This document shows positions 46,140 through 54,706 of a stretch of 64,000 nt of DNA, piece by piece. How positions within the stretch are numbered: position 1 is the stretch's first letter; each line of letters begins with the position of its first letter. This stretch comes from Microbacterium protaetiae. Lineage in GTDB: Bacteria > Actinomycetota > Actinomycetes > Actinomycetales > Microbacteriaceae. The position numbers and the translations under genes were made by a program. The DNA is taken from contig NZ_CP035494.1 in NCBI RefSeq assembly GCF_004135285.1, positions 2,666,001 to 2,730,000 of the forward strand, written 5' to 3'. Below the pieces are notes generated by a model. It was given only the letters and a program-made list of their open reading frames with translations, did no database searches and was not told the DNA's origin.

Positions 46140-46658
46140 CTACACGCCCACGCCGCGCTCATGGTCGAGCAGAAATCGCTTGACCTCGGCCCGGCCTCCG
46201 TATCCGCCGACCGAACCGTCGGCACGCACCACCCGATGCACGGGCACGATCACCGAGAACGGTGTGCGTGCGCACGCGTTGCCCACGGCCCGGGCCGCCC
46301 GCGGAATGCCGGCCATGGCCGCCACCTCGCCGTAGCCGGCGGTCTGCCCGTACGGGATGTGCTGCACGGTCTGCAGTGCGGTGCGGGAGAATCCGTGCAC
46401 GAGCCGCCAGTCCAAGGTGAGGTCGAAGTCGGTGCGGCGCCGATCGAAGTAGTCGTCGAGCTGACGACGCGCTTCGTCGACGGCGGAGTCATCGCGCCCG
46501 GGCAGCACGCGCAGTGCCAGCGTCAGCCGGGCCAGCTGCTCATCGAGGTCGCGCTCGTCGCCGTGCAGCACGTGCGCGGTGACGAGCCCGACCTCGGTGG
46601 AGACCAGCAGCACATCGCCGACAGGGGAGGGATGGACGGTGAAAGTGGCTTCGGTCAT
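46140..46658 (-). CDS. O6-alkylguanine-DNA alkyltransferase-like protein lacking the active-site Cys
   Basis: A 172-residue protein with the full MGMT/Ogt fold: RNase-H-like N-terminal half, then QTVQHIPYGQTAGYGEVAAMAGIPRAARAVGNA (helix-turn-helix with the Arg finger) and the active-site loop. In Ogt and Ada this loop reads PCHRV; here it is PVHRV, with Val140 (GTG codon) where the methyl-accepting Cys should be. It cannot act as a suicide alkyltransferase. Alkyltransferase-like (ATL) proteins, which bind O6-alkylguanine and hand it to nucleotide excision repair, also lack this Cys (usually Trp). ATG 46658 follows GGAGG. Confidence 0.88.
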   Translation of the reverse strand: MTEATFTVHPSPVGDVLLVSTEVGLVTAHVLHGDERDLDEQLARLTLALRVLPGRDDSAVDEARRQLDDYFDRRRTDFDLTLDWRLVHGFSRTALQTVQHIPYGQTAGYGEVAAMAGIPRAARAVGNACARTPFSVIVPVHRVVRADGSVGGYGGRAEVKRFLLDHERGVGV

Positions 46659-46824
46659 GCCTCCATCCTGGCAATCCGGTGGCGGCCCGGTGGGCGTGTG
46701 CACCGGATCGGTGGACAACTCGACCGGCGCCCCCGCCTGGGGAGGAATCGCCGATCACCCCGGCGTGTCCGCCCAATCGGGCGAAACTCGCGGTCAGATG
46801 CCGCCCGGGTGCACCCGCGCCGCT

Positions 46825-46830
46825 TAGTGT
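46825..46830 (+). promoter_or_regulatory. -10 hexamer TAGTGT, leaderless promoter
   Basis: TAGTGT, six bases, GTG at 46837. It selects that GTG over the in-frame GTG at 46831 that abuts the hexamer. Confidence 0.5.
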
Positions 46831-46836
46831 GTGTCT

Positions 46837-49800
46837 GTGTGGCGAGGCGAGGGTAATGCAGTGGCCGGGGTGGCAGAGGCCGCGGCACCGGCCGAAGTGA
46901 CTCCGGGTGCCCTCGTGCTCGCAGAGCCGGGGGTGACGGTCATGCATGTGGCAGAGCCGGAACGCGAGCGCATCCGTACTCAGGCCGCGCGGTTGGGCGG
47001 ACGCTCGACCCTGCTGCGCTTCGCCGACGGCCAAGACCCGCTGATCGAGATCACCAAGGCCCACCCCGGAAGTCTTCCGCAGTTCATCACCGGACGCTCC
47101 ACGCTGCTCTCGAATCTGTTCCGCGATGAGGTCGCGCTGCGCACCGCACGCTTGGCGGCGGCCCAGCTCGCGGCCAAGAGCGTCGAACTGCGCACCGCCC
47201 GAGGGCTGGATGCCGTGCGCCTGGCTGTCGGGCTGGTGACATGGACGATCGGCGACGACTCGTATTGCGCCCCCGTGCTGTTGCGCCCCACCGCGATCCG
47301 CCGCCACCACAGTGACTTCGAGGTGAAGCTGCACGGCGCCTTCGCCATCAACCCCGAACTCGTGCGCAGCCTGCGCCGGCACTTCGGTGTTCAGATCGAC
47401 GGCGCGCAGCTGGCCGCCCTGGCCACGCAGGCGGGCGTGTTCAATCCGCAGCCGGTGATCGACCAGCTGCGACAGGTCACCGCGCACATCCCGTCGTTCA
47501 GCGTGCGACCCCGGCTCATCGTCTCGACCTTCGCCGACGTGGGCGCGCGCCAGGCACGCGACCTCGCCGCCCTCGACCATCCGGTGCTCAACGCGCTGGC
47601 CGGACACACCGACGACCGTGCGCTGCTGTCGTTGCACCGGGATGCGCCCGCCGTGACCGACACCGACGACCGGCCCCCGGCATCCGACGCCTTCCTGCTG
47701 GATGCCGATGCCGAGCAGGAGCACGTGCTCGCCCGGATCGTCGACGGTCAATCGCTGGTCGTGCACACCCTGCCCGGCACCGGCGGAACGCAGACGGTCA
47801 TCAACGCCCTCGGCGCCCTCATCGACGACGGCAAGCGCGTGCTGGTGGTCAGCGCCCGGCGTTCGACGCTCGAAGGCGTGCGGCATCGGCTGGCGGGTAT
47901 CGGGCTCGACGGGCTGGCCGTCTCGCCGACGCGTCTGCGGCGCGACCTCATCCGTGCGATCGGCCGTCACGAGAAGGCCACCGCGCCCAAGGTCGCCGAG
48001 ATCGACGACGCACTGGTGCGCCTGCGCACGGTGCTGCGCGACTATCGCGGTGCACTGACGGCAGTGCGGCCCGAGCTGGGCGTGTCGGCGCTCGAGGTCG
48101 TGCGCGAACTCACGTCACTGGCCGCCGTGCACGAGCCTCCTGAGACGACGGCGCGCTTCGACTCGGCGACGCTGCAGCGGCTGCGCACCTCGCGCGGTGA
48201 AGCCGCCGACAAACTGGTCGCCGCCGCGCACCTGGGCGAGTTCCGGTTCGGTCCCGACGACTCGCCCTGGTACGGCGTGACGTTCTCGACGACGGATGCC
48301 GCACGCGACGCGCACGCGCTGGCGCGCCGATTGCATCGCGACGACGTGCCGGCCCTGCTCGAGCGCGGCTACGAGCTGATAGCGCAGACGCATATGCGTC
48401 CGTTCCGCACCGTGACCGAACTGGGCACGTACCTGCAGCTGCTGCAGGGGATCCGCGACTCGCTCGACCGATTCAGCGCCACCGTCTTCGAGCGCCCGTT
48501 GACCGAGCTCATCCAGGCACACGGACCCCGCCGCGATGCGCCGCAGCTCTCCGGTGCCGACCGGCGCCGCCTGCGCCGGCTGGCGCGCGAATACGTGCGA
48601 CCGGGCGTGCACGTTGCCGACATGTACGAAGCGCTCGTGCGCATCCAGCGCCAGCGCAGTGACTGGGAAGGGCTGGCCGACCGCTCGGGCGCCGGCCCCG
48701 AGGTGCCGATCGGCATCGGCGAGGTCGCCGCGCTCTGGCAGCGCACGCACGACGGGCTCACGCAGCTCGATGCCGTGCTCTCCCGCTCCGAGGCGCTCGG
48801 CGCCGAGCCGGTGCAGTCGCTGATCCGGCGGCTGGGCGGGCTCGCCGCTGATTCGGCGTACTTCGACAATCTCGTCGAACGCGCCACCCTGCGCAGCGAG
48901 CTGGCCGACATGGGGCTGGAACCGCTGCTTCTCGAGTTGAGCGTGCGCCACGTGTCGGAGGAACGGGTGCGCGCCGAGCTCGAGTTCGCGTGGTGGCAGT
49001 CGGCCCTGGAGTACCTGCTGCGCTCGGACCGTGCGCTTCTCGGTGCCAACACGGCCGTCGTCGACCGGCTGGAGCGCGACTTCAGGCTCGTCGACGAGGC
49101 ACATGTCGCGGCATCCGGTCCCCTGCTCGCCGCGCGCCTGGCCACGCAGTGGCGGATCGGCATCGTCGATCACGCCGACGAGGCCGGCCGGCTCAAGCAG
49201 GCGTTGAAGGCCGGCGAGATCACTGCGGCGGGTCTTCTCACCATCGCTCCCTCGCTGGCCAAGACGCTGGCGCCGGCATGGATCTGCTCGCCGTACGAGG
49301 CGACCCTGATTCCCGACGACGTCGTGTTCGACACCGTGCTGCTTGCCGATGCCGGAGCGCTCAACCTCGCCGAGGCGGCGCCGGCACTGCGTCGGGCGCG
49401 CCACGTGGTCGCCTTCGGAGATCCGGTCACCCAGCAGCCCACCCCGTTCCGCGTGGCCGCCGGACGCACCCTCGTCGATCAGGGTGGCGACGACGAGGAT
49501 CCGTTCGACACCGCGAGTGTGTTCGAGCGTCTTGCCGAGCTTGTTCCCGTCGAGACGCTGACCCGCAGCTATCGGGCCGGTGGTGAAGACCTGGCCGAAC
49601 TCGTCAATGACGCCTTCTACGGCGGTGAGCTCGCCTCGTTGCCGTGGGCCGGCTCGTACCTCGGGCGCGGAAGCCTCGCCGTCGACTACGTCGAAGGGGG
49701 GATGGGCGTTCCCGACCCCGACACCGGGGCCGTGGAGAGCCCCGACGCCGAGGTGGCGCGGGTGGTCACCCTGGTCGTGGAGCACGCGGTGAACCGGGGG

Positions 49801-50562
49801 AGCGAGTCCCTCATGGTCGTCACCGCGAGCGCCAAGCACGCTGAGCGCGTGCGCGCCGCCGTCGACGCCGCCTTCGCCGGTCGATCTGACGTCGCCGATT
49901 TCGTCTCGCGCGACACCGCCGAACCGTTCGCCGTGCTCACGCTCGAGGAATCGGTGGCCGAGAGCCGCGATCGCGTGATCTTCTCGCTCGGTTTCGGTCT
50001 GACGCGCCACGGCCGCGTGCTCACCGACTTCGGCGATCTGTCCACCCCCGACGGCGAGCGGCTGCTGACGGTCGGCATGACGCGGGCACGCCGGTCAATG
50101 GTGCTCGTCTCGTGCATCCGCCCGTCGTCGTTCGACGAGGGACGGCTCGAGTACGGGGCCTCCACCCTCATGACCGTTCTCTCCGGCATCGCCGCGCGTG
50201 CCCGCGAGGCGCGCCTGGAAGACCTCGCCGACCCGCTCACACTCGCGTTGGCGCGAGAACTGCGTCGCCTGGGCGTTTCGGTCGACGTGCACTACCGTGG
50301 TCTGCTGCCGCTGGTGGCGCAGTACGGCGGAAAGGCCGTGGTCGCCGAATCCGACCCCGAGACCGCCGCCGGCTCGCTGCGCGAGGCGCTGCGGTTGCGC
50401 CCCCAGGTGCTGCGGCGCCTGGGATGGCATTATGTGCGGGTGCACTCGTTCGACCTGTACAGCGATCCCGCCGCCGTCGCGGCGCGCATTGCGGGGATCC
50501 TCGGCGTCGACCCCGCCACGCCGCGGGCCGATGCCGACACTCAGCCGATCGATGTCGACTGA
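46837..50562 (+). CDS. Large SF1-helicase-like/nuclease-like protein with degenerate ATPase motifs
   Basis: A 1241-residue protein built like an AAA_11/AAA_12 superfamily-1 helicase. Motif I reads PGTGGTQT (313-320): the canonical PGTGKTQT with Lys317 replaced by Gly. Motif II reads ADAG (837-840) where DEAS-type Walker B is expected. Motif III (GDPVTQQPTPF) and motif VI (VGMTRARRSMVLVS) are well kept. The last ~85 residues (LGVSVDVHYRGLLPLVAQYGG to SFDLYSDPAAVAARI) resemble REase_MTES_1575, a restriction-endonuclease-like domain first defined in Microbacterium. ATP hydrolysis looks unlikely; the domain plan suggests nucleic-acid binding or defence/repair, which is inference. Confidence 0.78.
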   Translation: MWRGEGNAVAGVAEAAAPAEVTPGALVLAEPGVTVMHVAEPERERIRTQAARLGGRSTLLRFADGQDPLIEITKAHPGSLPQFITGRSTLLSNLFRDEVALRTARLAAAQLAAKSVELRTARGLDAVRLAVGLVTWTIGDDSYCAPVLLRPTAIRRHHSDFEVKLHGAFAINPELVRSLRRHFGVQIDGAQLAALATQAGVFNPQPVIDQLRQVTAHIPSFSVRPRLIVSTFADVGARQARDLAALDHPVLNALAGHTDDRALLSLHRDAPAVTDTDDRPPASDAFLLDADAEQEHVLARIVDGQSLVVHTLPGTGGTQTVINALGALIDDGKRVLVVSARRSTLEGVRHRLAGIGLDGLAVSPTRLRRDLIRAIGRHEKATAPKVAEIDDALVRLRTVLRDYRGALTAVRPELGVSALEVVRELTSLAAVHEPPETTARFDSATLQRLRTSRGEAADKLVAAAHLGEFRFGPDDSPWYGVTFSTTDAARDAHALARRLHRDDVPALLERGYELIAQTHMRPFRTVTELGTYLQLLQGIRDSLDRFSATVFERPLTELIQAHGPRRDAPQLSGADRRRLRRLAREYVRPGVHVADMYEALVRIQRQRSDWEGLADRSGAGPEVPIGIGEVAALWQRTHDGLTQLDAVLSRSEALGAEPVQSLIRRLGGLAADSAYFDNLVERATLRSELADMGLEPLLLELSVRHVSEERVRAELEFAWWQSALEYLLRSDRALLGANTAVVDRLERDFRLVDEAHVAASGPLLAARLATQWRIGIVDHADEAGRLKQALKAGEITAAGLLTIAPSLAKTLAPAWICSPYEATLIPDDVVFDTVLLADAGALNLAEAAPALRRARHVVAFGDPVTQQPTPFRVAAGRTLVDQGGDDEDPFDTASVFERLAELVPVETLTRSYRAGGEDLAELVNDAFYGGELASLPWAGSYLGRGSLAVDYVEGGMGVPDPDTGAVESPDAEVARVVTLVVEHAVNRGSESLMVVTASAKHAERVRAAVDAAFAGRSDVADFVSRDTAEPFAVLTLEESVAESRDRVIFSLGFGLTRHGRVLTDFGDLSTPDGERLLTVGMTRARRSMVLVSCIRPSSFDEGRLEYGASTLMTVLSGIAARAREARLEDLADPLTLALARELRRLGVSVDVHYRGLLPLVAQYGGKAVVAESDPETAAGSLREALRLRPQVLRRLGWHYVRVHSFDLYSDPAAVAARIAGILGVDPATPRADADTQPIDVD

Positions 50563-50734
50563 CGACTCCGGCCCGCGTCAGCGCGTCGTGCGCGTGCCGG
50601 GTGCGCGCCGCGCACGGCTGACGCCGGCTCCCGGCACCAGCACAGAACCGGCCGGCACCGACGAGGATGACTCGCCGGCAGCGGCCGGTCCCAATGATGA
50701 GCGGATGCGGCGCGAGAAGCCGCCGCACTACTGA
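50552..50734 (+). CDS. Small charged protein of unknown function
   Basis: A 60-residue protein, MSTDDSGPRQRVVRVPGARR at the start and RREKPPHY at the end, with a Pro/Ala/Asp-rich middle and no helix-forming core. It starts ten bases inside the end of the helicase-like gene, a coupling arrangement. The closing ERMRREKPPHY segment is one I associate with small conserved Microbacteriaceae proteins, but no function is known. It is convergent with mscL, one base apart. Confidence 0.6.
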   Translation: MSTDDSGPRQRVVRVPGARRARLTPAPGTSTEPAGTDEDDSPAAAGPNDERMRREKPPHY

Positions 50735-50735
50735 C

Positions 50736-51146
50736 TCAGTCCTTCTGCTTCTCAAGCAGATCGCGGATCTGCACCAGCAGCTCCTGCTCGGTGGGCAGCG
50801 CCTCGGGCTCGTCGGTGATGCCGGCGGCCAGCTTGGCGGCACGGCGCTCCTTGAAGGTGTTCATCGGGTAGACGAACACGAAGTACACGACGACCGCGAT
50901 GGCCAGGAAGCTGATCAACGCGGTGATGAGGGTGCCGATCGGAAAGACGACATCGCCGTACAGCCCGTGGATCGTGAAGCCGATCTTGCCGCTGGCATCC
51001 GCCTTCCAAAACAGTGAGATCAGCGGATTGATGATGCTTTCGACGATGGCCGTGACCACCGCGCTGAACGCCGTGCCGATGACCACCGCAACGGCCAGAT
51101 CGATCACATTGCCCTGGGCGATGAATTCCTTGAAGCCTTTGATCAC
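50736..51146 (-). CDS. mscL: Large-conductance mechanosensitive channel MscL
   Basis: A 136-residue channel that opens under membrane tension in hypo-osmotic shock. VIKGFKEFIAQGNVIDLAVAVVIGTAF is the amphipathic N-helix plus pore helix TM1; the GLYGDVVFPIG loop region and TM2 (ISFLAIAVVVYFVFVYP) follow, then a cytoplasmic helix. GTG 51146 is preceded by GGGGGGACC; the family starts at this residue, so the longer frame (to 51185) is not used. Confidence 0.95.
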   Translation of the reverse strand: MIKGFKEFIAQGNVIDLAVAVVIGTAFSAVVTAIVESIINPLISLFWKADASGKIGFTIHGLYGDVVFPIGTLITALISFLAIAVVVYFVFVYPMNTFKERRAAKLAAGITDEPEALPTEQELLVQIRDLLEKQKD

Positions 51147-51181
51147 TTCGGTCCCCCCGAATGTCTCCCGGCGTGTGCCGG

Positions 51182-51454
51182 TCACGAACCCGCAGGTGCG
51201 GGGGAGGCTTTCGTCTCCGGCTTCGATGATGTCGAAGATGCCGCCGCACCGCTACCCGAATCGCCGGAGGGCGGCGTCTTTCGCGAGTCGGTGCGGTAGA
51301 AGCCCGAGCCGTTGAAGGTCACTCCGATCGATCCGTACTGCTTGCGCAGTTCGCCGCCGCACTCGGGGCAGACGGTCAGAGAGGGGTCGGCGAAGGACTG
51401 CACGGCGTCGAAGCGGTGGCCGCAGGTCTTGCAGGCATAGGCGTAGGTGGGCAT
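51182..51454 (-). CDS. FmdB-type zinc ribbon protein
   Basis: A 90-residue protein. The first ~45 residues are the FmdB/CxxC_CxxC_SSSS zinc ribbon: MPTYAYACKTCGHRF and VCPECGG, with Cys8, Cys11, Cys29 and Cys32 as zinc ligands, followed by GSGFYRTDSR. The remainder is Ser/Ala/Pro-rich and probably disordered. Role unknown; regulatory functions have been proposed. It lies between mscL and the cyclo-ligase gene on the same strand. Confidence 0.9.
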   Translation of the reverse strand: MPTYAYACKTCGHRFDAVQSFADPSLTVCPECGGELRKQYGSIGVTFNGSGFYRTDSRKTPPSGDSGSGAAASSTSSKPETKASPAPAGS

Positions 51455-51466
51455 CGTTCTCCGGTT

Positions 51467-52063
51467 TCAGCGCCCCTCGGGCGCGAGCGTGATGGTGCGG
51501 GTCGGGGTGACCACGCCGGTGACCGGCTGGTCGTGCACGTCGCTGGGCACCTCATCGAGCAGTTCGCTGTCGAAGATGACCGCGTACACGGGCGGGCAGC
51601 CTTGGATCGACCCGATCGTCTTGTCGAAGTATCCGCGGCCCCAGCCCAAGCGCATGCCGGAGCGGTCGACGGCCGCCGCCGGAATGATCATGAGGTCGAC
51701 GTCGTTGACGGCGATGGGTCCCAGCAGCTCGCCGACCGGCTCGGGAATGCCCAGAACACCCTCGGTGACGTCGGCGTCGGGGTCGGCCACGACCCAGTCC
51801 AGCAGCCCGTCGACGCGGGTGATGGGCAACAGCACGCGGATGCCGCGGGCCACGGCCGCGTTCAGGAACGGGCGCGTCTCCGGCTCGGCGCGGGTGGACA
51901 GATAGCACGAGACCGCGTGCGCGCCGACCTGGTCGACCAGCGCCTCCAACTGGGCGGCGATGCCGGCTGCGGCATCCTTGCGGGCCGCGTCGGTGAGCAG
52001 CTGACGCCGCTCGCGCAGCTCCGCGCGCAGGGCGCGTTTCGCGTCGTCGATCGGGTCGGGCAT
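51467..52063 (-). CDS. 5-formyltetrahydrofolate cyclo-ligase
   Basis: A 198-residue ATP-dependent enzyme that returns 5-formyl-THF to the folate pool as 5,10-methenyl-THF. KRALRAELRERRQLL is the basic N-terminal motif, and the ATP/folate site GMRLGWGRGYFDKTI lies in the C-terminal third, followed by VYAVIFDSEL and DQPVTGVVT. Length normal. ATG 52063 fits a leaderless promoter (TAGAAT, seven bases). Divergent from galU with the two -10 hexamers seven bases apart. Confidence 0.92.
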   Translation of the reverse strand: MPDPIDDAKRALRAELRERRQLLTDAARKDAAAGIAAQLEALVDQVGAHAVSCYLSTRAEPETRPFLNAAVARGIRVLLPITRVDGLLDWVVADPDADVTEGVLGIPEPVGELLGPIAVNDVDLMIIPAAAVDRSGMRLGWGRGYFDKTIGSIQGCPPVYAVIFDSELLDEVPSDVHDQPVTGVVTPTRTITLAPEGR

Positions 52064-52070
52064 GAACTCG

Positions 52071-52076
52071 ATTCTA
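52071..52076 (-). promoter_or_regulatory. -10 hexamer TAGAAT of the cyclo-ligase gene, leaderless
   Basis: Minus strand: TAGAAT, seven bases (CGAGTTC), ATG at 52063. Confidence 0.6.
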
Positions 52077-52083
52077 CGGTCGC

Positions 52084-52089
52084 TAGCAT
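52084..52089 (+). promoter_or_regulatory. -10 hexamer TAGCAT of galU, leaderless
   Basis: TAGCAT, six bases (GAGGGC), ATG at 52096. The opposing -10 of the cyclo-ligase gene ends seven bases to the left. Confidence 0.6.
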
Positions 52090-52095
52090 GAGGGC

Positions 52096-52980
52096 ATGCC
52101 ACACAAGCCGTTCAAGGCCGTCATCCCCGCCGCCGGGCTGGGAACGCGGTTCCTTCCCGCGACCAAGGCCATGCCCAAAGAGATGCTGCCGGTCGTCGAC
52201 AAGCCGGCCATCCAGTATGTCGTCGAAGAGGCCGTGGCCAGCGGCATCCAAGACATCCTGATCATCGTCGGGCGCAACAAGAACAACATCGCCAACCACT
52301 TCGACTCGGTGCCCGAGCTGGAGCAGACGCTCGTGCGCAAGGGCGACAACGAGCGGCTGGCCAAGGTGCAGCAGTCCAACGAGATGGCCGACATCCACAT
52401 CGTGCGACAGGGCGAGCCGCGGGGCCTCGGCCACGCGGTGTGGCGGGCCAAGGCGCATGTCGGCGATCACCCTTTCGCGGTGCTGCTGGGCGACGACCTC
52501 ATCGATGAGCGCGACCCGCTGCTGCCGACGATGCTCGACGAGTACGACAAGCGCGGCGCCACCGTCATCGCGTTGATGGAGGTGGACCCGTCGCAGATCC
52601 ACATGTACGGCGCCGCCGCGGTCGAGGCCACCGACGACCCCGACGTCGTGCGGGTGACCGGTCTGGTGGAAAAGCCGGCGACCGAGGATGCCCCGTCGAA
52701 TCTCGCGGTGATCGGCCGGTATGTGCTCTCTCCCGAGGTGTTCGAGATCCTCGAGCGCACCGAGCCGGGCAAGGGCGGCGAGATCCAGCTCACCGACGCG
52801 CTGGAGGAGCTCGCCGCCGACCCCGAGGCGGGTGTGTACGGAGTGGTGTTCCGCGGGCGTCGCTACGACACCGGCGATAGGCTTGATTACATCAAGGCCA
52901 TCGTTCAGCTGGCCGTCGATCGAGAGGACCTCGGGCCCGAGTTGCGTCCCTGGGTCAAGGAGTTCGCCGAGACGCTGTAG
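52096..52980 (+). CDS. galU: UTP-glucose-1-phosphate uridylyltransferase GalU
   Basis: A 294-residue nucleotidyltransferase making UDP-glucose for cell-wall and exopolysaccharide synthesis. The nucleotide motif AAGLGTRFLPATKAMPKEML and VDKPAIQYVVEEAV open the protein; GRNKNNIANHFD, LGDDLIDE (metal Asp) and GRYVLSPEVFEIL follow. Full length. Followed after 20 bases by the acetyltransferase gene. Confidence 0.95.
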   Translation: MPHKPFKAVIPAAGLGTRFLPATKAMPKEMLPVVDKPAIQYVVEEAVASGIQDILIIVGRNKNNIANHFDSVPELEQTLVRKGDNERLAKVQQSNEMADIHIVRQGEPRGLGHAVWRAKAHVGDHPFAVLLGDDLIDERDPLLPTMLDEYDKRGATVIALMEVDPSQIHMYGAAAVEATDDPDVVRVTGLVEKPATEDAPSNLAVIGRYVLSPEVFEILERTEPGKGGEIQLTDALEELAADPEAGVYGVVFRGRRYDTGDRLDYIKAIVQLAVDREDLGPELRPWVKEFAETL

Positions 52981-53000
52981 TCGGTCGGGGGAGGAGCGAG

Positions 53001-53630
53001 ATGGACCTCACTGATCCGCAGCGCCACGGGGCTGTCTCGATCCGGTTGATCCGGCAGAAAGACGCCCGCGTGCTGCAGCACGAGCTGCTCTCCAACCGCT
53101 CCTGGCTGCGGCCGTGGGAGGCCACCAGCCCCGACGGGCCGGTGTCGATGGACATGCGGCTGGGCGTGCGCCGTCTGCTGCAGCAGTATCGCGACGGCGC
53201 CGGGGTCCCCTTCGTCACGGAGTGGGACGGCCAGATCGCCGGGCAGCTGAACGTCTGGGGAATCTCGCGGGGCTCGCTGGCCTCGGCGACGATCGGGTAC
53301 TGGGTCAGCGAGCGCTTCGCCGGCCGCGACATCACGCCGACGGCGGTGGCCCTGGCCACAGACATCTGCTTTCGCGAGCTGCGCCTGCACCGCATGGAGA
53401 TCTGCATCCGCCCCGAGAACAAGGCGAGCCTGCGGGTCGTCGAGAAGCTCGGCTTCCGCTACGAAGGTCTGCGCCGCCGGTTCATCCACATCGATGGCGA
53501 TTGGCGAGATCACTATGCGTTCGCGCTGACGCGTGAAGATGTGCCCGAGGGCGTGCTCGCGCGCTGGACGTCGGGGCGCGCGCCGCAGGATGCCGCAGCC
53601 ATACCGCCGTCCGACCGGTTGCCGGCTTAG
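53001..53630 (+). CDS. GNAT acetyltransferase (RimJ/RimL-like)
   Basis: A 209-residue GNAT protein. IRLIRQKDARVLQHELLSNRSWLRPWEATSP is the RimJ-type N-terminus, ATIGYWVSERFAGRDITPTAVALATDICF holds the acetyl-CoA pyrophosphate loop, and IRPENKASLRVVEKLGFRYEG is the classic RimJ/RimL/SpeG helix. Likely N-acetylates a ribosomal-protein N-terminus or another amine. GGGGGAGGAGCGAG precedes the ATG. Probably co-transcribed with galU. Confidence 0.9.
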   Translation: MDLTDPQRHGAVSIRLIRQKDARVLQHELLSNRSWLRPWEATSPDGPVSMDMRLGVRRLLQQYRDGAGVPFVTEWDGQIAGQLNVWGISRGSLASATIGYWVSERFAGRDITPTAVALATDICFRELRLHRMEICIRPENKASLRVVEKLGFRYEGLRRRFIHIDGDWRDHYAFALTREDVPEGVLARWTSGRAPQDAAAIPPSDRLPA

Positions 53631-53676
53631 CGCGCGACACGCGCCCGCAGAGCACGGCACCGGCCGCGACGTCGCT

Positions 53677-53682
53677 TACCGT
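53677..53682 (+). promoter_or_regulatory. -10 hexamer TACCGT, leaderless promoter
   Basis: TACCGT, seven bases (GGTCAGC), ATG at 53690. It selects this ATG over the in-frame start at 53681. Confidence 0.55.
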
Positions 53683-53689
53683 GGTCAGC

Positions 53690-54703
53690 ATGGGTGGGCA
53701 GGTGTTGGGCGGGGGGATCATCGTCTTGGTGGCGGTGGTGCTGTGGCTGGTCTACCTGCTGCCCAGCTGGTACAGCCGGCATCAGTACGATGCCGCGCAG
53801 CGCAACGCCGTGCGCCTCAATCAGGCGCTGCGCGTGCTCGCCGAGACCAGCGAGACGCCCGAAGAGGTGCGTGTGGAGTTGAACGCGCGCACCGCGCTGG
53901 CCCAGCAGAAGCTGGCGCGTCGCGCGCAGGCCGAGCGCGAGCAGCTCGCGCGCAAAGCACAGGCCGAGCGCGACGGACTCGAACGTCAGATGCTCGCCGA
54001 ACGCGAGCAGGCCGAACTCTCGCGGCAGCAGGTGCAGCTCGAGCAGGCGCGGCTCGACCGCGAGCGCGCCGACGCCGAGCGCCTCGCCGCCCGCGAACGT
54101 GCCGACGCCGAGCGGGCCGCGGCACAGGCGCGCGCTCGGGCCGAGATCACCGAAGCCCGCCGCCGCCCTGAGGCACGTCGAGCGCGTGCCCGGCGCCGCG
54201 CGCGCCAGACCGTGACGGTGTTCGGATGCCTCGCCCTGGCCGTTGCGGGATGGGGCGGGTTCTTCTGGGCGACCGGCGGCGCGACCACGCCGGTGTGGAT
54301 CGGCGGTGCGGTGGCGCTGGTGTGTGCGCTGCTGCTGGTGCGCATGGCGCGGGTGGGCGCCCGCGCCGCAGCCGTGCCGGTCTCGGTGGCGGAGGTGGCA
54401 CGAGAACGGACCGCCCGCGCACCGCAAGACATCGACCTCGCCGACGAGCGCGCCTGGCAGCCGCGTGAGCTGCCCCGGCCGCTCACGGCCTCGGCCGGCT
54501 CTCGTGCGGCCGCTGTGGTCGCCGCCGCGGCCGAGCGTGAGCAGGTGCGCCAGGCGGCGCTCGACCAGCCGCTGCGCGAGCGCGCACAGCAGTCGCGGCC
54601 CCCGCAGCTGGACACGGCGCGGCTGGCACGGACGGGCCGCGTCGACGATGCCGAGATCGAGGCGCACGTGCGCGAGCTGCTCGCCCGGCGCGCGGCCGGC
54701 TGA
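53690..54703 (+). CDS. Membrane-anchored coiled-coil protein ('large exoprotein'-like)
   Basis: A 337-residue protein: an N-terminal membrane helix (about 7-27, GGGIIVLVAVVLWLVYLLP), a long Ala/Arg/Glu/Gln coiled coil (about 60-165), two further hydrophobic segments (about 170-190 and 198-214), and an Ala/Arg-rich end. Proteins of this shape are annotated large exoprotein in Microbacteriaceae; no activity is known. Convergent with the phosphotransferase gene, three bases apart. Confidence 0.7.
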   Translation: MGGQVLGGGIIVLVAVVLWLVYLLPSWYSRHQYDAAQRNAVRLNQALRVLAETSETPEEVRVELNARTALAQQKLARRAQAEREQLARKAQAERDGLERQMLAEREQAELSRQQVQLEQARLDRERADAERLAARERADAERAAAQARARAEITEARRRPEARRARARRRARQTVTVFGCLALAVAGWGGFFWATGGATTPVWIGGAVALVCALLLVRMARVGARAAAVPVSVAEVARERTARAPQDIDLADERAWQPRELPRPLTASAGSRAAAVVAAAAEREQVRQAALDQPLRERAQQSRPPQLDTARLARTGRVDDAEIEAHVRELLARRAAG

Positions 54704-54706
54704 GCC

